Below, in pieces: positions 60,817 through 64,000 of a stretch of 64,000 nt of DNA; position 1 is the first letter of the stretch; each line of letters begins with the position of its first letter. The notes beneath the pieces were generated by a model. The model did not search any database. It was not told the DNA's origin and saw nothing but the letters and a program-made list of their open reading frames with translations. The position numbers and the translations under genes are program-made. Source of the stretch: Bacteroidales bacterium (GTDB taxonomy: Bacteria; Bacteroidota; Bacteroidia; Bacteroidales; UBA932); contig JAFUWZ010000018.1 in NCBI GenBank assembly GCA_017471045.1, forward strand, positions 1 to 64,000, in the 5' to 3' direction.

Positions 60817-62678
60817 TGCGTTCCGATCTTTATAAACTGTGGCTGATCCTGTCGGCCACAGTTGTTTTTTTTGCTTCATGCAGCCGCGACACGGCGGCAC
60901 CCGAATCTCTGGCCGCCACCGGAGCCTTCTGTCTGTCTGATTACCAGTTCACGGTTGACGCAAGTCTGCCGGGCGATCCGGCGACACGCCTGACCGCAGA
61001 GACCGGGGGTTGGGAAAACGGGGACAAAATTTTCATCAGCGTAGATGGCAGCGAGTCCAATATCTATCTGCTCCAATACGACGCCTCCGGCCAGCGATTT
61101 GACATCTACAACGTCACCGGTGCCAGCAATGCGGGTTTCCGTGCAAGCGGCTCCCTGACCGGTCTCTACTGTGAGAACCCTTCGCTGGGCATGAGCGGGG
61201 GTAAACTCCAAGGGAAGACTCTGGGCGATCTGGCTTATACGACGGAAGGAAGCTACAGCAAAAACGGTCAGGACATCCACTTGGTCCTCCCGCTGAGTCA
61301 CCGTCCTTTCTCGATTGTCAAGGTCGAGGACTGCGGCGGCAGCTGCTATGTAGAGAATCTGGAAAACCCCTGCACCCAACTCAGTTCCCTGGCGGGAATG
61401 ACCTGGGACAGCAACGCTGCCGCTCCTTCTTACGTATACCACGCCGACACGGATATCTCCTACAGCTATGGACTTCTCCCCCAAGGCGGGCGAGTGAATC
61501 TGCGTTACACGACCGGAGACAAACGGCTGTTGACCCGAACCTATGCCGGGAAGAGCCTCGCCAGCGGAACCATGGCCACCCTGCAAGGTCCTGCCGGCAC
61601 CCAGGCCGACCAATGGGCGGAAGATTTCTCCGAATATTATGAGACGGGAGAAGTCATCACCTATCAGAAAATGCGGACGCGGAACCCCTTCACCATCGTT
61701 GTCCTGGGCGACGGCTACACGGCCTATGACCTGCGTCATGGAGGCGCTTTCGAGACAGCTGCCCGCCAGTCAATGGACTATCTCTTCGACATTGAGCCTT
61801 ACAGCAAGATGAAATCACTGTTCAACATCTATTTCATCGCAGCCCGAAGCAACGAGCGTGGCGCCACGATCAGCGAGTCCGGACAGACACGGGACAGTTA
61901 TTTCGGGATCCACTGGACCTCCAGCAAAAGCTATTCGGACATGGATGTAAAGAGCGCCTCCAGCATGAAAGCTTTCGTTCGGTCCCACTGTCCGGACATC
62001 GTGCAAGGCTTGAGCGACCTGACCCATACGGCCATCCTGATCCTCGTCAACGAATCCACCTACGCCGGATTGTGCCGAAGCCAGTCTGACGGTCAGGCCT
62101 ATTGCATGCTGGCTGCCGCCGGCGGCAATCTCGCCTGGTCCAATGCTGCCGGAGTCACGCCGGTTACGCGCGGAACGTATCTCAATCTGGTCGCGCATGA
62201 GTTCGGCGGACATGCCATCGGACGCTTGGGAGACGAGTATTACCACGACGGCGACGGCACCTACAGCGTCAGCCTCTTCTTCAATCCCATCAACAACGAG
62301 CACAACTGGCCTGTTCCTTCTTCCCGCAATCTCACCTCCGACTCCTCCAGCTATGAATGGTCCTGGATGGCGCAGGAAGGATACCTGCACGAGGGCTTGT
62401 ACGAAGGAGGATACGCCAGCTATAAAACCGGCGTTTGGCGGCCTGAGATCATCAGCTGTATGTTCGATAACCGTCCCTACTACAATGCATGGTCCCGGTA
62501 CCTGATTATGGAACGGGTTTACAGCGTCTGCGCAGAGACATTCAACCGGACAGTCTTTCTCAACACGGACAGCGGCCGAAGCATTTGGAGCGAACCCGAA
62601 ACCCGTTCCTCGGATGGGATGGCAGAGGGCCCGGTCCAGTTTGTTCCCATGCTACCGCCGCCTGTATTCTCCGATTAG
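60816..62678 (+). CDS. M64-family (IgA-type) metallopeptidase lipoprotein
   Basis: A 620-residue lipoprotein (signal ending VFFASC, Cys22). The peptidase has the M64 zinc motif HEFGGHAIGRLGDEY (His461) and the flanking TIVVLGDGYTAYDL segment. N-terminal residues about 30-250 are a fimbrillin-like beta domain. M64 peptidases of gut bacteria cleave IgA or mucin-like proteins; substrate here is not shown. It overlaps the preceding fimbrillin-like gene (TAATG). Confidence 0.88.
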   Translation: MRSDLYKLWLILSATVVFFASCSRDTAAPESLAATGAFCLSDYQFTVDASLPGDPATRLTAETGGWENGDKIFISVDGSESNIYLLQYDASGQRFDIYNVTGASNAGFRASGSLTGLYCENPSLGMSGGKLQGKTLGDLAYTTEGSYSKNGQDIHLVLPLSHRPFSIVKVEDCGGSCYVENLENPCTQLSSLAGMTWDSNAAAPSYVYHADTDISYSYGLLPQGGRVNLRYTTGDKRLLTRTYAGKSLASGTMATLQGPAGTQADQWAEDFSEYYETGEVITYQKMRTRNPFTIVVLGDGYTAYDLRHGGAFETAARQSMDYLFDIEPYSKMKSLFNIYFIAARSNERGATISESGQTRDSYFGIHWTSSKSYSDMDVKSASSMKAFVRSHCPDIVQGLSDLTHTAILILVNESTYAGLCRSQSDGQAYCMLAAAGGNLAWSNAAGVTPVTRGTYLNLVAHEFGGHAIGRLGDEYYHDGDGTYSVSLFFNPINNEHNWPVPSSRNLTSDSSSYEWSWMAQEGYLHEGLYEGGYASYKTGVWRPEIISCMFDNRPYYNAWSRYLIMERVYSVCAETFNRTVFLNTDSGRSIWSEPETRSSDGMAEGPVQFVPMLPPPVFSD

Positions 62679-62745
62679 ATCAAGGCACGAATTAACACAG
62701 ACGAGCGCGGGCCCAGGAAATGATGGCAAAAAGAGCGCTTATTCC

Positions 62746-62795
62746 CTTTCGCTTTTTCATTTTTTAATGACATCCATGAAAAAGCGAAAGAGTTT
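62746..62795 (+). terminator. Terminator after M64 gene, overlapping next promoter
   Basis: ctttcgctttttcat (62746-62760) and atgaaaaagcgaaag (62776-62790) are perfect 15-bp complements with a 15-nt loop, followed by agttttt. The -7 element of the next gene begins at 62799, directly after the T run. Confidence 0.85.
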
Positions 62796-62798
62796 TTG

Positions 62799-62806
62799 TA
62801 GTTTTG
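62799..62806 (+). promoter_or_regulatory. Predicted -7 element for PCMD gene
   Basis: TAGTTTTG matches TAnnTTTG and lies 26 nt before the ATG at 62833. It follows the terminator of the previous operon immediately; the -33 position falls within its stem. Confidence 0.5.
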
Positions 62807-62832
62807 TCCCATTCTCATCATCAGACAACACG

Positions 62833-63600
62833 ATGCCTCGCATATTTTGTTTTTTAGTTGTGATTCTCTGCCTGCACACCGTTTCCCTGACGGCCCAGGA
62901 CGGGCCGCAACTCTACAACATGAGCTTCGACACCTGGTCCAAGACCTCCGGCGCCTGGAATCTCCATCCTGAGCATCCCGGAGCCGGGCAGAAGATCTGG
63001 GATACCGCCAACCACGGCCTGAGCCTGCTCGGCATCAACGGTACGATGCCGGAGTGCAAGCATGTCGCCGTCCCCGGCGAAGGCAAGGCCGCAGCCAAGA
63101 TCGTCAGCAAGAAGGTCATCTGGGCCTTCGTGGCCGGCAACCTGTACACCGGCTGGTTCGGCAAGATCGTCAAACTGTCCGGGGCGGAACTCAATTTCGG
63201 CATCCCTTTCTCCGCCCGGCCCAAGAGCCTGTCCGGTTATGTGCATTATATCCCGGCTGCCGTGGATTATGCCCGGGAGCCCTACCTGGAGATGAAGGGG
63301 CAGACAGATGTCGCCCGGATCGAGGTGATCCTCACAGACTGGGACAAGCCCTACCACATCATCACCAATTATGAGCAGTTCATCGACGGGGAGACAGACC
63401 CGCATGTCATCGGCCGCGCCGTCCTGGACCTGACCGCCGACACGGGTGGCTACATCCATTTCGACATTCCGTTCCGATACCGGAACGGCAAAACACCCCG
63501 CTATGTCGTGATCACAGCCGCCTCCAGCAAGTACGGCGCCTATTTCACCGGCGGCAGCGGGAGCACCCTCTACGTGGACGAGTTCCGCTTCAACTATTGA
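62833..63600 (+). CDS. Secreted PCMD-domain protein
   Basis: A 255-residue exported protein with a Sec signal (MPRIFCFLVVILCLHTVSLTAQ) and one PCMD-type galactose-binding-like domain (LYNMSFDTWSKTSGAWNLHP at the start, GSGSTLYVDEFRFNY at the end). It is much shorter than the fimbrillin-PCMD lipoprotein at 14604 and lacks a lipid anchor. A carbohydrate-binding role is assumed from the fold. ATG 62833 begins the signal peptide; its own promoter lies upstream. Confidence 0.8.
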   Translation: MPRIFCFLVVILCLHTVSLTAQDGPQLYNMSFDTWSKTSGAWNLHPEHPGAGQKIWDTANHGLSLLGINGTMPECKHVAVPGEGKAAAKIVSKKVIWAFVAGNLYTGWFGKIVKLSGAELNFGIPFSARPKSLSGYVHYIPAAVDYAREPYLEMKGQTDVARIEVILTDWDKPYHIITNYEQFIDGETDPHVIGRAVLDLTADTGGYIHFDIPFRYRNGKTPRYVVITAASSKYGAYFTGGSGSTLYVDEFRFNY

Positions 63601-63616
63601 ACGGCGCCAGGGCCTT

Positions 63617-64000
63617 TCAGCCGATCAGTTTTTTGTCCAGGTCGAAAGGGCGCAGGTCATCCAGATGCAGGGCATCGGCGGCCGTGCGGAGCAGAACCGC
63701 TTCACTGACAGCATCCGTCTCCCCCTGGCAGGCCCGGTAGAACCGGCCCGCATCCACCAGCGCCCGGCGGGGCACCAGCCCGATGATTTCCGTCCCCGTC
63801 ACACACGCGCCGCGCTCCCGGGCGGCCCGGCAGACGGTCTCGTAAGCGACGTGCAGGGGCGTGACGTCCATGTCCGTGATGTTCATGGAGACCTGCGCGA
63901 TGCCGTATTCCTCGATGTACCAGCCGATCGCCTTGCAGCCCTTGAGCGGCCCCCGGATCCAGATCGGCCTCCCGGCAGCGTCCAGCACCGGCGAACCGTC
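63617..64000 (-). CDS. Glutamate formimidoyltransferase, C-terminal part (cut by window)
   Basis: The last 127 codons of a leftward gene that starts beyond 64000. PVLDAAGRPIWIRGPLKGCKA, YIEEYGIAQVSMNITDMD and TGTEIIGLVPRRAL are typical of glutamate formimidoyltransferase of histidine degradation (FtcD N-terminal domain type). The C-terminus ends PFDLDKKLIG, so this is the separate single-domain form rather than the fused FTCD. It converges on the PCMD gene. Confidence 0.85.
   Translation of the reverse strand, partial: DGSPVLDAAGRPIWIRGPLKGCKAIGWYIEEYGIAQVSMNITDMDVTPLHVAYETVCRAARERGACVTGTEIIGLVPRRALVDAGRFYRACQGETDAVSEAVLLRTAADALHLDDLRPFDLDKKLIG

Overview
The window looks like a chromosomal segment of a fairly G+C-rich Bacteroidales bacterium from a gut- or rumen-type habitat. 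The lineage call is an inference. It rests on several -7 promoter elements of the TAnnTTTG type, many SPII lipoproteins with fimbrillin-like, BACON-like or PCMD domains, an ATP-PPase-type GuaA, a DUF2795 gene, LuxS, and a pyruvate:ferredoxin oxidoreductase.

Layout. 1-1760: the end of an integrated element, with a large serine recombinase (frameshifted at its 5' end) running into the 3' end of tRNA-Arg(CCG). 1862-34870: mostly core metabolism: fabD, rhaB, nifJ, two tandem secreted esterases, a stand-alone LysR-type HTH, a ferredoxin, a DUF1573 lipid-side protein with a 10-TM exporter, parE, a small peptide plus fimbrillin/PCMD lipoprotein, a sugar porter, lysA, nadE, a TGS-type nucleoside kinase, asd, two aminotransferases, a glutaminase-less GMP synthase, guaB, a MINPP-like phosphatase, htpG, an acyl-CoA ligase, a HAD phosphatase and folE. 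35012-35233: DUF2795.

35332-45987: an A+T-richer accessory island bounded by 36-bp direct repeats that differ at one base, with a third diverged copy at 41282. It carries a truncated BspA-like gene, a RelE-type toxin with two related antitoxin-like genes, a SF1 helicase with a DUF2726-like nuclease end, an AlbA_2-type ATP-binding regulator whose winged-helix end is out of frame across a 13-bp repeat array, a TOTE-type primase/helicase/PLD gene split by a frameshift, and a DUF234-type ATPase bracketed by two matching 47-bp palindromes. This reads as a conflict/defence-type island, several parts of which appear switched off or decaying.

46509-54494: small accessory genes (two acetyltransferases, ferritin-like protein, PgeF, an ATC-hydrolase-like protein, two methyltransferases with an MptD-type membrane protein, a UvrA paralogue) and luxS. 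54524-63600: secreted and surface functions: GH3 glycosidase, CotH-type lipoprotein, a second small peptide plus fimbrillin-like lipoprotein plus M64 peptidase operon, and a PCMD protein. The window ends inside a glutamate formimidoyltransferase gene.

Most striking points: the repeat-bounded island with internal palindrome-flanked unit (covarying arms), the 13-bp repeat array that could switch reading frame, and two short acidic-tailed peptides that share a residue pattern and each sit directly upstream of a fimbrillin-like lipoprotein.
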